DNA of 64,000 nt from GM7GCV1 sp965221105 (GCA_965221105.1 OZ244871.1:868001-932000); one strand, 5' to 3'; shown: positions 17,535 to 26,744, counted from the first letter of the stretch. Numbers and translations are program-made. The notes: generated by a model from the letters alone, not told the origin.

Positions 17535-18824
17535 CTAGAGTGATTCGAGCTGGTCAACACCCACACCCTCCTGGTGCAGGGCACGATTCCAGTCCGCCTG
17601 ACTGATGCGGACGGATATCTCGACATTGCCACGCTCGTCAAAAGACTCCTCATACACCGCATTCAGCCGGTGCAGTCTGGCCCTCAGGCTTCCCAGATGC
17701 GCAGGCAGCCGGTATCGACCCACAACGGCGTCGGCAAGCAACAGGTCAGTCAACGCCGTTAACAGCCTGCCACAGCCCTCGCCGCTTTTGGCTGACAGCC
17801 AGATTGATTGGGGTCGCCCCTCGCCATCGAGGTCAACCCGCGATTGTGCTCCGGGTACCAGATCGATCTTGTTGAATACTTTGAGAACCGGAATGTCCTG
17901 AGCCCCGATTTCTGTCAGTACCTGATCCACGGCCTCGATAGTATCGCGCCAGTCGGGATCTGCGGCATCGACCACGTGGAGCAGCAGGCTCGCGTTTGAG
18001 GCTTCCTCAAGGGTTGCCCGAAAGGCGTCCACGAGGTTGTGCGGCAGCTGGCGAATGAAGCCGACCGTATCCGAGAGCACCAGTTTCCCGATACTGGGGA
18101 CATCCAGCTGACGCATGGTGGGATCCAGCGTGGCAAAAAGCCGGTCCTGGACATGTACCCCGGCTGAGGTCAACTGGTTGAACAGCGTTGACTTTCCTGC
18201 ATTGGTATAGCCGACGACCGACACTGTAGGCACTTCCGCTTTTTTTCTCGAACGCCTGCCCTGATCACGTTGGGTTCGAACCTTGGCAAGTCGTGCATTG
18301 AGGTTCTTTATGCGCGCCCGCAGCAGTCTCCGGTCGGTCTCGAGCTGCGTTTCACCTGGTCCGCGCAGGCCAATTCCGCCCTTCTGGCGCTCAAGATGCG
18401 TCCAGCCACGAACCAGCCTGGTGCTCAAATGCTCAAGTTGGGCAAGCTCAACCTGAAGCTTGCCCTCGTGAGTGCGGGCCCGCTGGGCAAAAATATCCAG
18501 TATCAGGCCGGTTCGACCGAGTACGCGACAGCGCAGTTCCCGTTCGAGGTTGCGCTCCTGACTGGGCGACAGGTCATGATTCAATATCACAATTTCGGCA
18601 TCGACTGTCTGCAGCGTTCGTGCCAGTTCCTCAAGCTTGCCGGAGCCAATGTAGGTTCGTGGCTGGGGGTATTGACGACTGCCGGTAACCAGCGCGCAGG
18701 TCTCAACTCCCGCTGAGCGGGCCAATTCTTCGAATTCAGTGCAATCCTGATTCTGCGCACTGGCACCGAAACGCATGGAAACCAATACGGCCCGCTCCCC
18801 GGACCGGTAGCGATCAAAAAACAA
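17535..18824 (-). CDS. hflX: Ribosome-associated GTPase HflX
   Basis: A 429-residue translational GTPase that splits stalled 70S ribosomes. The N-terminal HflX domain includes QPRTYIGSGKLEEL, followed by the linker GIGLRGPGETQLETDRRLLRAR. The G domain has G1 GYTNAGKST, G3 DTVGFI and G4 NKID. The length is normal. The N-terminus MFFDRYRSGERAVLV fits the family. It lies between hfq and hflK in the standard order. Confidence 0.97.
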   Translation of the reverse strand: MFFDRYRSGERAVLVSMRFGASAQNQDCTEFEELARSAGVETCALVTGSRQYPQPRTYIGSGKLEELARTLQTVDAEIVILNHDLSPSQERNLERELRCRVLGRTGLILDIFAQRARTHEGKLQVELAQLEHLSTRLVRGWTHLERQKGGIGLRGPGETQLETDRRLLRARIKNLNARLAKVRTQRDQGRRSRKKAEVPTVSVVGYTNAGKSTLFNQLTSAGVHVQDRLFATLDPTMRQLDVPSIGKLVLSDTVGFIRQLPHNLVDAFRATLEEASNASLLLHVVDAADPDWRDTIEAVDQVLTEIGAQDIPVLKVFNKIDLVPGAQSRVDLDGEGRPQSIWLSAKSGEGCGRLLTALTDLLLADAVVGRYRLPAHLGSLRARLHRLNAVYEESFDERGNVEISVRISQADWNRALHQEGVGVDQLESL

Positions 18825-18921
18825 TCAGCCAGCACTCCCGCCAGCCGTTGGGTGGCTGACTATCCTGTAACGGGGAGGGCCTTGTGCCAGCGGTGACAGG
18901 CAACCAGACTCTCTGAAGAGG

Positions 18922-19197
18922 CTAAAAGTTACCTTCAGCATCCCCCGGTTCCGCACCTGCGCCCTGCTCGTAGGGAGCGACCATCGGTATTTTGATGGGT
19001 CGCGATGGAACGATCGTGGAAACGGCGTGCTTGTACACCATCTGGCTCACAGTGTTCTTGAGTAAAATGACAAACTGATCGAACGACTCGACCTGGCCCT
19101 GCAACTTGATACCGTTTACCAGGTAAATGGCGACCGTAACCCGCTCTTTCCTGAGCAGGTTGAGGAAAGGGTCTTGTAGACTGTGCCCTTTGGACAT
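18922..19197 (-). CDS. hfq: RNA chaperone Hfq
   Basis: A 91-residue Sm-like hexameric chaperone for small-RNA pairing. The Sm1 motif is visible in LRKERVTVAIYLVNGIKLQGQ and the Sm2 signature in YKHAVSTI. The ATG at 19197 gives the canonical MSKGHSLQDPFLN start. The C-terminal tail is short and acidic, unlike the long E. coli tail. It lies between miaA and hflX. Confidence 0.98.
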   Translation of the reverse strand: MSKGHSLQDPFLNLLRKERVTVAIYLVNGIKLQGQVESFDQFVILLKNTVSQMVYKHAVSTIVPSRPIKIPMVAPYEQGAGAEPGDAEGNF

Positions 19198-19289
19198 GAC
19201 ATATCTCCGATTGTTGGTGGCCCAGTCCAGAGGTAACAATTCGCTGCGTGCTACTGGGCCAAGTTAGGATGTCAGCTGGCTGACCTGAC

Positions 19290-20264
19290 TTAAGATGGCT
19301 TCAAACCAAGAATTTTCAAGACCTCAAGTGCCAGAACTGAGTGTTCCAGTGTACGCCCCTGGAGGTCATCCGTATAGAGAGTGGTCAGCTCTGGCCATGA
19401 TCGCAACCAGGTTAACTGTCGCTTGGCAAGGTGACGGGTCGCGACCAGCGACCTGTGCACGGCCTCCCCGAGATCATATCTGCCCTCGAAGAATGACCAG
19501 AGCTGTTGGTATCCGACAGCCCGAATTGAAGGAAGTTCCCCATGAAGATCATCTCTTTCATATAAAACCCGAACTTCATCCACAAAACCCGACTCAAACA
19601 TTTTTTCCAGACGCTCCTCGATCCGCTGGTACAGGGTTTCCCGACGCCTGGGCATTATTGCCAGTTGCAGGAGATCATGTTCCGCAGTCAGTTGGCTCCC
19701 GCCCTGGGTGGCATGTATGTGTGACAGAGGTCTGCCGGTGATCCGGTGCACCTCGAGAGCCCGCAGAATCCGCTGACCATGGTTTGGGTGCAGCCGGGCA
19801 GCCGTTTCAGGATCGACATCCATGAGTTCTGCGTGAAGCGCTGACCAGCCTTCCTGCCCGGCGCGCCTTTCCAGTTCGGCGCGGATTTGCGGGTCTCCTG
19901 CAGGCAGGCCCTCAAGTCCCTCGCGCAGCGCCTTAAAGTACATCATGGTGCCGCCAACCAGTATGGGCAGTCTGCCCTGGCCGTGCGCATCCTCAATCGC
20001 CTGCCATGCATCCCTGACAAAGTCAGACGCTGAGTAGGGCGAGGCCGGATCGCGAATGCCCACAAGCCGATGGGGGTAGTGTCTCAATGTAGCGGCATCC
20101 GGTTTAGCTGTGCCTATGTCCATTCCCCGATACACCAGGGCCGAGTCAACGCTGATCAATGAGGCAGCTGTATTGCGACACAGCTCAATGGCAAGATCGG
20201 TTTTTCCTGAAGCCGTCGGCCCCATCAGAAAGACGATCTGTTTGCCGGGTTCTGCTTCTGGCAT
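19290..20264 (-). CDS. miaA: tRNA dimethylallyltransferase MiaA
   Basis: A 324-residue enzyme that isopentenylates A37 of UNN-reading tRNAs. The P-loop GPTASGKTD, the DSALVYRGMDIGTAKP segment, the GGTMMYFKAL motif and the LAKRQLTWLR tRNA-binding segment are all present. It heads the hfq-hflX-hflKC cluster. Its usual upstream neighbour mutL is not here but at 45-46.9 kb. Confidence 0.97.
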   Translation of the reverse strand: MPEAEPGKQIVFLMGPTASGKTDLAIELCRNTAASLISVDSALVYRGMDIGTAKPDAATLRHYPHRLVGIRDPASPYSASDFVRDAWQAIEDAHGQGRLPILVGGTMMYFKALREGLEGLPAGDPQIRAELERRAGQEGWSALHAELMDVDPETAARLHPNHGQRILRALEVHRITGRPLSHIHATQGGSQLTAEHDLLQLAIMPRRRETLYQRIEERLEKMFESGFVDEVRVLYERDDLHGELPSIRAVGYQQLWSFFEGRYDLGEAVHRSLVATRHLAKRQLTWLRSWPELTTLYTDDLQGRTLEHSVLALEVLKILGLKPS

Positions 20265-20361
20265 CGATGCACTCTGGCCGGGGATCGGTGTTCAGTCAGG
20301 ACGGCTCCGACCTGCTGTGCCTGTCACCACCGACTATGGAGACATGGAGCACTGGCATGGT

Positions 20362-20943
20362 CTAGTCTGATAAATGTCCGAGCTTGCCCACCTTGGTCTC
20401 GAGGTAGCGCTCGTTGTGTGGATTCTCCCCTGTACGGTGCGCCAGGCGTTCGTCCACAGTGATATTCATTTCAGTCAGGGCTGTCACTTTGCGGGGGTTG
20501 TTCGTCATCAGTCGAACCCGTTGGATTCCCAGATGCTCAAACATTGGCTTGCACATGCCGTAATCACGCAGATCGGCATCGAAACCCAGTTTTTCGTTTG
20601 CCTCCACGGTATCCGAACCCCGATCCTGCAGATGGTAGGCACGCACCTTGTTGAGCAATCCGATACCTCGCCCTTCCTGGCGCAGGTACAGGATGGCACC
20701 GGCACCTTCGGCTGCAATTCTTTGCTGGGCCAGTGCCAGCTGCGGGCCGCAGTCACACCGCTTGGAAAACAGCGCATCCCCGGTCAGACATTCCGAATGC
20801 AGGCGCACCAGTACCGAGTCCCCCGGCGACCACTGGCCATGGGTGATTGCCAGATGACATTTGTCGTTGGCAACATCTTCAAATGCGTGCAACTGGAAGA
20901 GCCCCCACTCAGTGGGGAGTGCGCATGATTCGATAAATCGCAT
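20362..20943 (-). CDS. ribA: GTP cyclohydrolase II RibA
   Basis: A 193-residue enzyme that opens GTP to start riboflavin synthesis. The zinc site is intact in HSECLTGDALFSKRCDCGPQL, and the catalytic stretch YLRQEGRGIGLLNKVRAYHLQ and DLRDYG are present. This stand-alone RibA explains why the RibA half of the ribBA gene at 25 kb can be degenerate. It is not clustered with the other rib genes. About 100 bases separate it from miaA. Confidence 0.96.
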   Translation of the reverse strand: MRFIESCALPTEWGLFQLHAFEDVANDKCHLAITHGQWSPGDSVLVRLHSECLTGDALFSKRCDCGPQLALAQQRIAAEGAGAILYLRQEGRGIGLLNKVRAYHLQDRGSDTVEANEKLGFDADLRDYGMCKPMFEHLGIQRVRLMTNNPRKVTALTEMNITVDERLAHRTGENPHNERYLETKVGKLGHLSD

Positions 20944-21392
20944 GGTGTATGGAGTTCTTCCGTGTAGCTTTCAGTACTGTAGGCTTGGAGCAGGCCCCGG
21001 CTGTCCACAGGAGCAAATGCCAGGCACCATATTCTAGCAACTAAAGTGACGAGCTTCCCATTGGGTTGGCACAAGCAGACACCGGAAATCTTTCCAATCT
21101 GCGGCCAATACGACCCAGAGGGTCGTCACGAAAAGTGCCACTCTACTCATCAGCCACCGAAGGAGGTGGCTCATAAGACGAACTGAATGGCTACAGGAGA
21201 CCCGACTGATGAGGTTTTGAAGAAGGATATGTGGGCTGGAATGTCCTGCATTTATAGCCCTGCTGCAAGCGGGATGGTGGTCAGCGCAGCTCTACTTGGG
21301 TGAAGAACAAGCTGCAAGAGACGCGAAGCGGCGACCTGGTCAGCTGGTGATACTTGATTACCGCAATTCAAGACGCAATGCGTCCATCCAGG
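20944..21392. other. Intergenic stretch with no recognised gene
   Basis: About 450 bases upstream of ribA. I see a small hairpin (CCACC-gaagga-GGTGG near 21150) and a 38-codon frame starting MATGDPTDEVLKKDMW near 21189, without a convincing ribosome-binding site or homology. Nothing here can be assigned. Confidence 0.4.
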
Positions 21393-21782
21393 CTAAGTAT
21401 CAATCTTCTCCAGAATTTTGGTCAATGTCGGAGTGCTGGTATTGGAGTAACACTCTGCTTCGTACCTCAAAATCTGGCGAGCACTCACACCGACTTTTCG
21501 GCTAAAGGCATCAACGCTCATATGTGACGCAATCCGGTACCGGATCGGTGTTACCATCAAGTCCTGAATGGAATGAATTTCCAGTTCTTCCGGTGAACTG
21601 GCCTTGAGCGCTTCATATTCCCTGATTTCAGCCCCAATATCTTCAATAAGGCTTTGCAGTTGCGCTTGCCCAGTCTCTTTGATGACTTCCGGTAGATCTT
21701 CTTGTGTTCTAGCCTGCACAGCTTCGGAAAGCATTGCCAGCTGCTTTTGCGAGGCCGCATATTGTCTGCCACTTGTAATCAT
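21393..21782 (-). CDS. HTH-domain protein, probable antitoxin of the adjacent nucleotidyltransferase
   Basis: A 129-residue cytosolic protein. The N-terminal half is helical and acidic (ASQKQLAMLSEAVQARTQEDLPEVIKET...LIEDIGAEIREYEALKA). The C-terminal part looks like a lambda-repressor-type HTH (MSVDAFSRKVGVSARQILRYEAECYSNTSTPTLTKILE). It begins 16 bases after the nucleotidyltransferase-like gene, in a toxin-then-antitoxin order. I infer the antitoxin role from the arrangement, not from a named family. Confidence 0.6.
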   Translation of the reverse strand: MITSGRQYAASQKQLAMLSEAVQARTQEDLPEVIKETGQAQLQSLIEDIGAEIREYEALKASSPEELEIHSIQDLMVTPIRYRIASHMSVDAFSRKVGVSARQILRYEAECYSNTSTPTLTKILEKIDT

Positions 21783-21798
21783 CCCGCGTCTCCTAACT

Positions 21799-22260
21799 TC
21801 ACAACCAGAATTCCTTTTGCATCACCTTCTCGATTGAACTGAAAAATCCTGGGAAGGGCAAACCACTTGCATCTTCGATAATCCGGGCTATGAAAAAGTC
21901 CAGCCTGTATTTCTTCATAGTTTCTTCTCTGGCGTTTTTACCTGCGAACACAGAATCAATCTTTGCAAGATCAACACCACTACCGTAGCCCCAGCATCCA
22001 TCTATATCGTTTGGCTCGGCCTTATCTCTTACAAAACTCCCATCAACCCACATAGCCTTTACACCAGCTTCTTTCAGGTTTCGAGCGGCTCGGTGCACAT
22101 GAGCCATTAGCAACCGCCTTCGCCCATTAGAGCTTCCAAATACAGCCTCTATTTCCTCTAGAGTAGCTTCATACTCCCCTTCAGGTAATTCGCCCATTTC
22201 ATTCAAAGCCGGTATAGCCACAGTCCCTTTCTTATAGTTATGATATGGCAGATCTGTCAT
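21799..22260 (-). CDS. Nucleotidyltransferase-fold protein (DUF6932-like)
   Basis: A 153-residue protein with a minimal nucleotidyltransferase signature: VDGSFVRDKAEPNDIDGCW, i.e. GS followed by D-x-D. Upstream is a helix containing RRRLLMAHVHRAARNLKEAGV, and downstream KYRLDFFIARIIEDASG. This resembles DUF6932 proteins, which pair with HTH proteins in candidate toxin-antitoxin units such as MNT/HEPN-like NTases. It is AT-richer than its neighbours, which suggests horizontal arrival between ribA and pgpA. Activity is unknown. Confidence 0.6.
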   Translation of the reverse strand: MTDLPYHNYKKGTVAIPALNEMGELPEGEYEATLEEIEAVFGSSNGRRRLLMAHVHRAARNLKEAGVKAMWVDGSFVRDKAEPNDIDGCWGYGSGVDLAKIDSVFAGKNAREETMKKYRLDFFIARIIEDASGLPFPGFFSSIEKVMQKEFWL

Positions 22261-22440
22261 GTCATATCAGTCATATATAGCCGATTTCATACCCACAGCC
22301 TGACCCTGACACCCTGACCACCTCTGTCTTGCGACTGAACTCAATGACTGCAGGAATCAACGGGAATGACCGGGGATTTTCCCAGCAGTGCCTCCGGCCC
22401 GGTCTGACGCACACCCGACCGGTGCGGGAATATCCAAATT

Positions 22441-22968
22441 TTATGGGAATACCTGCAGCAGTTCAGCTTGGGCAATTGCGTGAGCTGCCTGCAACAGGAA
22501 CAGACTGTAGGCACCCGCAATCAGGTCGTCGAGCATGATACCCAGGCCACCCGCCACCCTGGCATCCGCCCATCTGATGGGCCAGGGCTTGAGGATATCG
22601 AACAGCCGAAAGAACAGGAAGGCGGCCACCAGCCATACCCATCCCGGCGGAAGCAGGATGAGGCAGAACCACAGGCCGACGAATTCATCCCACACGATCC
22701 CGCCGTGATCATGGGCACCCAGATCCCGACTCGCCCTGCCACACAGATAGATCCCGCCGACAAAGGCCAGCGCAACACAGATCAGGTGCCACTGCCAGGG
22801 AATGGGCCCCAGCAGATGCTGAACGCCCAGGTAGAGCACCAGAGCCACTAGGGTTCCCCAGGTTCCGGGTGCGAAAGGCGCAAGCCCGGCGCCGAATCCG
22901 ATTGCCAGACAATGCCCCGGGTCGCGCAGAAATGTGACGGGGATGCCTGTCCGCTCTGGATGTGCCAT
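22441..22968 (-). CDS. pgpA: Phosphatidylglycerophosphatase A
   Basis: A 175-residue inner-membrane enzyme that removes phosphate from phosphatidylglycerophosphate in phospholipid synthesis. Conserved GFGAGLAPFAPGTWGTL, DHGGIVWDEFVGLW and FRLFDILKPWPIRWAD are present, with about four membrane spans. The start overlaps the thiL stop (TGATG), so it is coupled to the rib/thi operon as its last gene. Confidence 0.95.
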   Translation of the reverse strand: MAHPERTGIPVTFLRDPGHCLAIGFGAGLAPFAPGTWGTLVALVLYLGVQHLLGPIPWQWHLICVALAFVGGIYLCGRASRDLGAHDHGGIVWDEFVGLWFCLILLPPGWVWLVAAFLFFRLFDILKPWPIRWADARVAGGLGIMLDDLIAGAYSLFLLQAAHAIAQAELLQVFP

Positions 22969-23966
22969 CAGAAGTGCCGGTACCCTGCCAGTGCCATCGG
23001 TACCTCCCTGCCGTCACCATCCACCACCCGCGGTGCCGTTCGGCCTGCTTCTGCTGACTCAAAGACACCCGCAACTGTCAGGTCAATGCCCAGCCGTTGC
23101 GCCAGTTCCTGCAGCTGCGCGAGCTCTGCCGGATCCACTGCCAGACAGAGTTCGTAATCGTCGCCTGCGACTAGCGCTCTGCGCCGCATGTCAGCATTCT
23201 GGCGCAACAGATCTTCGCTCACTGGAATCCGCTCCAGGTCAAGGCGCGCAGAAACCTGGCTGCGCGCGCAGATATGGCCCAGATCGGCCAGCAATCCATC
23301 AGAGATATCACAGGTGGCACGGATATGTGCTGCCCCCGAATGGGCAAATTCGACACGTGGTTCAGGCAACCAGTAGCGCTGCAGGCAGTGTGTGCGAAGC
23401 CTGTCCTCGTCCGACCCGGCATCGGGCAGGACAGATTCACAGACTTCAGCAGTCATAGCTGCCCCCGCATCGCCAAGCTGCCCGGTAACAACCAGCAGGT
23501 CTCCCGGTCGAGCTCCGGAGCGGGTCAGCACAGACTGACCTGATGGAACAATTCCCAGCATCTGGATACCGATATTCAGGGGGCCAGCGGTGGTATCGCC
23601 GCCGATCAACCTGCAGCCGTACGACTCGGCGTCCCCGTAGAGCCCTCGGCTAAAGGCCTCCAACCAGCCCTCATCAGCTTCCGGCAGCGTCAGCGCCAGG
23701 GTGAACCAGCGGGGCGTTGCACCCATGGCTGCCATATCACTCAGATTGACCCGCAGCGCCCTTCTGGCAACCAGTTCGGCAGGCGCATTCTCCGGGAAGT
23801 GGACTCCCTCGATCAGCGAATCCACGCTGACTACCAGTTGCTGACCATCGAGTCCGCCAAGCACGGCAGCATCGTCGCCCACCCCGAGGAGCACATTGTC
23901 ATCACCACCCTGAACGGGCCGGGAAAAATACTCCGCAATTAGCTCAAACTCACCGGATTTGCTCAC
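22968..23966 (-). CDS. thiL: Thiamine-monophosphate kinase
   Basis: A 332-residue enzyme that phosphorylates thiamine phosphate to the diphosphate cofactor. It has the PurM-like fold: GEFELIAEYFSRPV, LGVGDDAAVLGG, SLIEGVHFP, NLSDMAAMGATPRWF, GGDTTAGP and CDISDGLLADLGHI. A GTG start at 23966 is chosen because it opens VSKSGEFELI, the family's usual N-terminus; the longer frame runs into nusB-proximal sequence. It lies 40 bases after nusB. Confidence 0.96.
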   Translation of the reverse strand: MSKSGEFELIAEYFSRPVQGGDDNVLLGVGDDAAVLGGLDGQQLVVSVDSLIEGVHFPENAPAELVARRALRVNLSDMAAMGATPRWFTLALTLPEADEGWLEAFSRGLYGDAESYGCRLIGGDTTAGPLNIGIQMLGIVPSGQSVLTRSGARPGDLLVVTGQLGDAGAAMTAEVCESVLPDAGSDEDRLRTHCLQRYWLPEPRVEFAHSGAAHIRATCDISDGLLADLGHICARSQVSARLDLERIPVSEDLLRQNADMRRRALVAGDDYELCLAVDPAELAQLQELAQRLGIDLTVAGVFESAEAGRTAPRVVDGDGREVPMALAGYRHF

Positions 23967-24006
23967 GCTGGACTCTCTTGCGATGTGCGGGGGTCTGTCT
24001 AACCTG

Positions 24007-24468
24007 TCAGGATGCCCCTTCAGTGCGGGCAGCATGCAGTTCAGCCTTGCGGTGGCGCGGGGCGAGACGGTCCATAACCGCGTTCACGAATTTCTGGCTG
24101 TCCTGGGGACCAAATTTCCTTGCCAGGTTCACAGCTTCATTGATGACCACCCGAAAAGGCACATCAGGGCGCTCGGCCATTTCGTAGGCACCGATTCGCA
24201 GAATGCTGAGTGAAACCGGATCCAGTTCATCCAGCCGACGGTCGAGCAGTGCTGTGTAGTTGGAGTCAATGTCCGGGCACCGCGAGCAGATCGCTCGCAG
24301 GAGACTGCCATAGTACTCGACATCCACCTTGTCCATGTTGTTGTCGGCGTGGAACTGTGCCTCGATCTGGACAGGATCCTGACCAGCCAGTTCCCATTGG
24401 TAGAGCGATTGGACCAGCATTTCCCGGGCTTTTTTTCGGGATGAGGCCAAGCTCACTGCGGCACTCAT
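24007..24468 (-). CDS. nusB: Transcription antitermination factor NusB
   Basis: A 153-residue all-helical protein that with NusE recognises boxA and supports rRNA antitermination. Landmarks are SRKKAREMLVQSLYQWELAG at the N-terminus and ILRIGAYEMAERPDVPFRVVINEAVNLARKFG near the C-terminus. Its ATG overlaps the ribH stop by four bases (ATGA), so the two are coupled. Confidence 0.97.
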   Translation of the reverse strand: MSAAVSLASSRKKAREMLVQSLYQWELAGQDPVQIEAQFHADNNMDKVDVEYYGSLLRAICSRCPDIDSNYTALLDRRLDELDPVSLSILRIGAYEMAERPDVPFRVVINEAVNLARKFGPQDSQKFVNAVMDRLAPRHRKAELHAARTEGAS

Positions 24469-24947
24469 TGGCCCTGCCCGATTTTCTGCATCAGGGCGAT
24501 CATTTCAAGGGCGGTGAGTGCGGCTTCTTCGCCCTTGTTGTTGGGGTCCTCTCCCGAGCGTTCCACCGCCTGGTCGACAGTATCGACAGTGAGCACACCA
24601 AAGGTAACGGGAATGCCGGTCTCAAGCTGGACCTGATTCAGACTCTGGTTACAGCCACTGGCAACAAACTCAAAATGGGGTGTGGCACCGCGGATAATGC
24701 ACCCCAGCGCGACAATGGCGGCGTATTCACCAGTATCAGCCAGCTTTTTCGCGGGCAGGGCCAGCTCATAGGCTCCGGGAACACGCACTATCTGGATCTG
24801 GGACTGATCGATCCGGTTGCGCTGAAAGGCGCGCATGGCACCCGCGACCAGGTTATCAGTGATAAAACTGTTCCAGCGGGTCACCAACACCGCAATTTTC
24901 CCCTCAACGGGGCCAATGTCAGCTTCGATCTGGTCTGCGTCCGTCAT
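24465..24947 (-). CDS. ribH: 6,7-dimethyl-8-ribityllumazine synthase
   Basis: A 160-residue penultimate enzyme of riboflavin synthesis, forming an icosahedral or decameric shell. The substrate-binding WN (VTRWNSFI), GAYELALPAKKLA, the catalytic segment CIIRGATPHFEFVASGCNQSL and FGVLTVDTVDQAVERSG are clear. It is the fourth gene of the rib set, between ribBA and nusB. Confidence 0.97.
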   Translation of the reverse strand: MTDADQIEADIGPVEGKIAVLVTRWNSFITDNLVAGAMRAFQRNRIDQSQIQIVRVPGAYELALPAKKLADTGEYAAIVALGCIIRGATPHFEFVASGCNQSLNQVQLETGIPVTFGVLTVDTVDQAVERSGEDPNNKGEEAALTALEMIALMQKIGQGQ

Positions 24948-24953
24948 GGGTTC

Positions 24954-26087
24954 CTATCTGGCCTGGTCATTTACCGGCTGAATATACTCGACCACTTCGA
25001 GGTCAAATCCTGCAATACCCCTGTATTTGATGGGTGCACCCATAAGCCGCATTTTGCGCACGCCCAGGGTGCGCAGTATCTGGGAGCCAACGCCCACCTG
25101 CATAATCTGCGAGTTGGTGTTGACCTGCGCCTTCTCCGCTTCACCGAACATCTGCTCCAGTTGCGTCTCCACCGCATCGACAGACGCGCCCTGCTGACCG
25201 AGAATAACGAGCACACCCCGCCCTTCGAGGGCAATACGCTCAAGACTGCTGCAGGCCGTCCAGGGGGGGCTGTCCGGAAAGCGGGGTTCCACAAGACCGA
25301 GAACATCTCGTGTGGCAGAAGGTATATGAACACGCGCCAGGACGGGCTCTTCGCGGTCGAGGTCTCCCCTGACCAGACAGTGGTGGTGCTGGTTCCTGGC
25401 CAGATCCCTGTAGGTGTTGAGAGTGAACTCTCCGCAGAAAGTCAGCACCTCGCGACTCTTGACGCACTCGACGGTGGTCTCGGTACTGAGCCTGTAATGA
25501 ATCAGGTCTTCAATAGTGCCTATTTTCAGCCTGTGCCGACCGGCAAAATCCTCCAGGTCAGGCCGACGCGCCATGGTGCCGTCCTCATTCATGATTTCCA
25601 CGATAACGGCTGCAGACTCCAGGCCTGCGAGTCTCGCGAGATCACACCCTGCCTCAGTGTGGCCGGCGCGGCTGAGCACCCCTCCTGGCTGGGCCATAAT
25701 CGGAAAGATGTGTCCCGGCTGCACCAGATCCCGTGGACTGGCCTGGGGTGCAACCGCAGCCTGCACGGTGCGTGCGCGATCCGCCGCCGAGATTCCGGTG
25801 GTGACACCCTCCGCTGCTTCAATTGATGCGGTAAAGTTGGTACCCTGTGCCGAGTCATTGGCATTCACCATGGGCACCAGATTGAGCTGCTCACAGCGTT
25901 CGCTCGTCAGCGTCAGACATATGAGTCCACGGGCCTGGGTTGCCATAAAGTTGATATCCCGAGACCCCACGAAAGAGGCCGCCATGACCAGGTCGCCCTC
26001 GTTTTCACGGTCCTTGTCATCCATGAGCACCACCATTTTCCCCTGGCGGATATCGTCAATCAGTTCTTCAGTAGCATTCAGCTTCAT
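24954..26087 (-). CDS. ribB: 3,4-dihydroxy-2-butanone 4-phosphate synthase fused to a degenerate RibA domain
   Basis: A 377-residue protein. Residues 1-200 form a complete RibB domain (DDKDRENEGDLVMAA, the acidic metal/substrate loop; THP-type core FTASIEAAEGVTTGISAADRA; RAGHTEAGCDLARLAG). Residues 205-370 follow the RibA fold, but the zinc-binding motif HSECLTGDVF...RCDCG is replaced by VHIPSATRDVLGL with no Cys pair. This half therefore should not cleave GTP and may be structural or regulatory. The separate intact ribA at 20.4 kb supplies that step. Confidence 0.94.
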   Translation of the reverse strand: MKLNATEELIDDIRQGKMVVLMDDKDRENEGDLVMAASFVGSRDINFMATQARGLICLTLTSERCEQLNLVPMVNANDSAQGTNFTASIEAAEGVTTGISAADRARTVQAAVAPQASPRDLVQPGHIFPIMAQPGGVLSRAGHTEAGCDLARLAGLESAAVIVEIMNEDGTMARRPDLEDFAGRHRLKIGTIEDLIHYRLSTETTVECVKSREVLTFCGEFTLNTYRDLARNQHHHCLVRGDLDREEPVLARVHIPSATRDVLGLVEPRFPDSPPWTACSSLERIALEGRGVLVILGQQGASVDAVETQLEQMFGEAEKAQVNTNSQIMQVGVGSQILRTLGVRKMRLMGAPIKYRGIAGFDLEVVEYIQPVNDQAR

Positions 26088-26096
26088 GGGACTATC

Positions 26097-26744
26097 TTAT
26101 GCTCCTTTTCCGTCTCTGGGCTCGTTCGTTTCCGACTCTGCGTTCACCGGGATATCTGCGGACATGAGTCTTTCGAGGTGGCGGGCGATCAGATCCACCT
26201 CGACATTGACCTGCACCCCAGGCCGGTACCCGTCCATGATTGTCTCGCGCAGGGTATGGGGAATGACCGTCAGACAAAACTCGTTTCCGTTCACGGCGTT
26301 GACGGTCAGGCTGGTGCCATCAATCGCAATTGAACCCTTGTGCGCAATATAGCGCGCCAGCTCCCGGGGTGCACGCAGCCAGAACACCTCCGCCCGTGCG
26401 CTGGTCTCCTGGCCGATCACTTCACCGATTCCATCGACATGACCGGACACCAGATGACCACCAAGGCGAGTGCGAGGTGTCAGGGATTTTTCCAGGTTGA
26501 CCCGCACACCCGGGCCCCAGTGCTGCAGGGTCGTCAACCTGAGCGTCTCCGTGGACACATCAGCGATGTAGCCATCTCCGGGCAGATCCACCACCGTGAG
26601 GCAGCAGCCATTTGCCGCAATACTGTCACCCAGCGCGACATCCTCAAGATCCAATGCACCCGTGGCAATGTGCAGGCGCATATCTCCCCTACAGGGTTCG
26701 ACCGAGACAACGGTTCCTATGGCCTCAATAATTCCGGTGAACAT
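26097..26744 (-). CDS. ribE: Riboflavin synthase, alpha subunit
   Basis: A 215-residue enzyme that dismutates two lumazines to riboflavin. Two lumazine-binding repeats are visible, one from MFTGIIEAIGTV with GCCLTVVDL, the other with GSIAIDGTSLTVNAVNGNEFCLTVIPHTLRET. LGGHLVSGHVDG is the inter-domain signature. It sits between ribD and ribBA in the operon. Confidence 0.97.
   Translation of the reverse strand: MFTGIIEAIGTVVSVEPCRGDMRLHIATGALDLEDVALGDSIAANGCCLTVVDLPGDGYIADVSTETLRLTTLQHWGPGVRVNLEKSLTPRTRLGGHLVSGHVDGIGEVIGQETSARAEVFWLRAPRELARYIAHKGSIAIDGTSLTVNAVNGNEFCLTVIPHTLRETIMDGYRPGVQVNVEVDLIARHLERLMSADIPVNAESETNEPRDGKGA

Noticed and set aside
21120..21230. CTGATGAG-containing hairpins resembling a hammerhead ribozyme core
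   Set aside because: No matching GAAA box or third stem could be found on either strand, so the motif is probably chance.
24210..25826. A 538-codon open frame on the plus strand
   Set aside because: It is antisense to ribH and ribBA, which are certain genes. The translation is low-complexity His/Arg/Gly-rich and has no family character; it is a GC-bias shadow.
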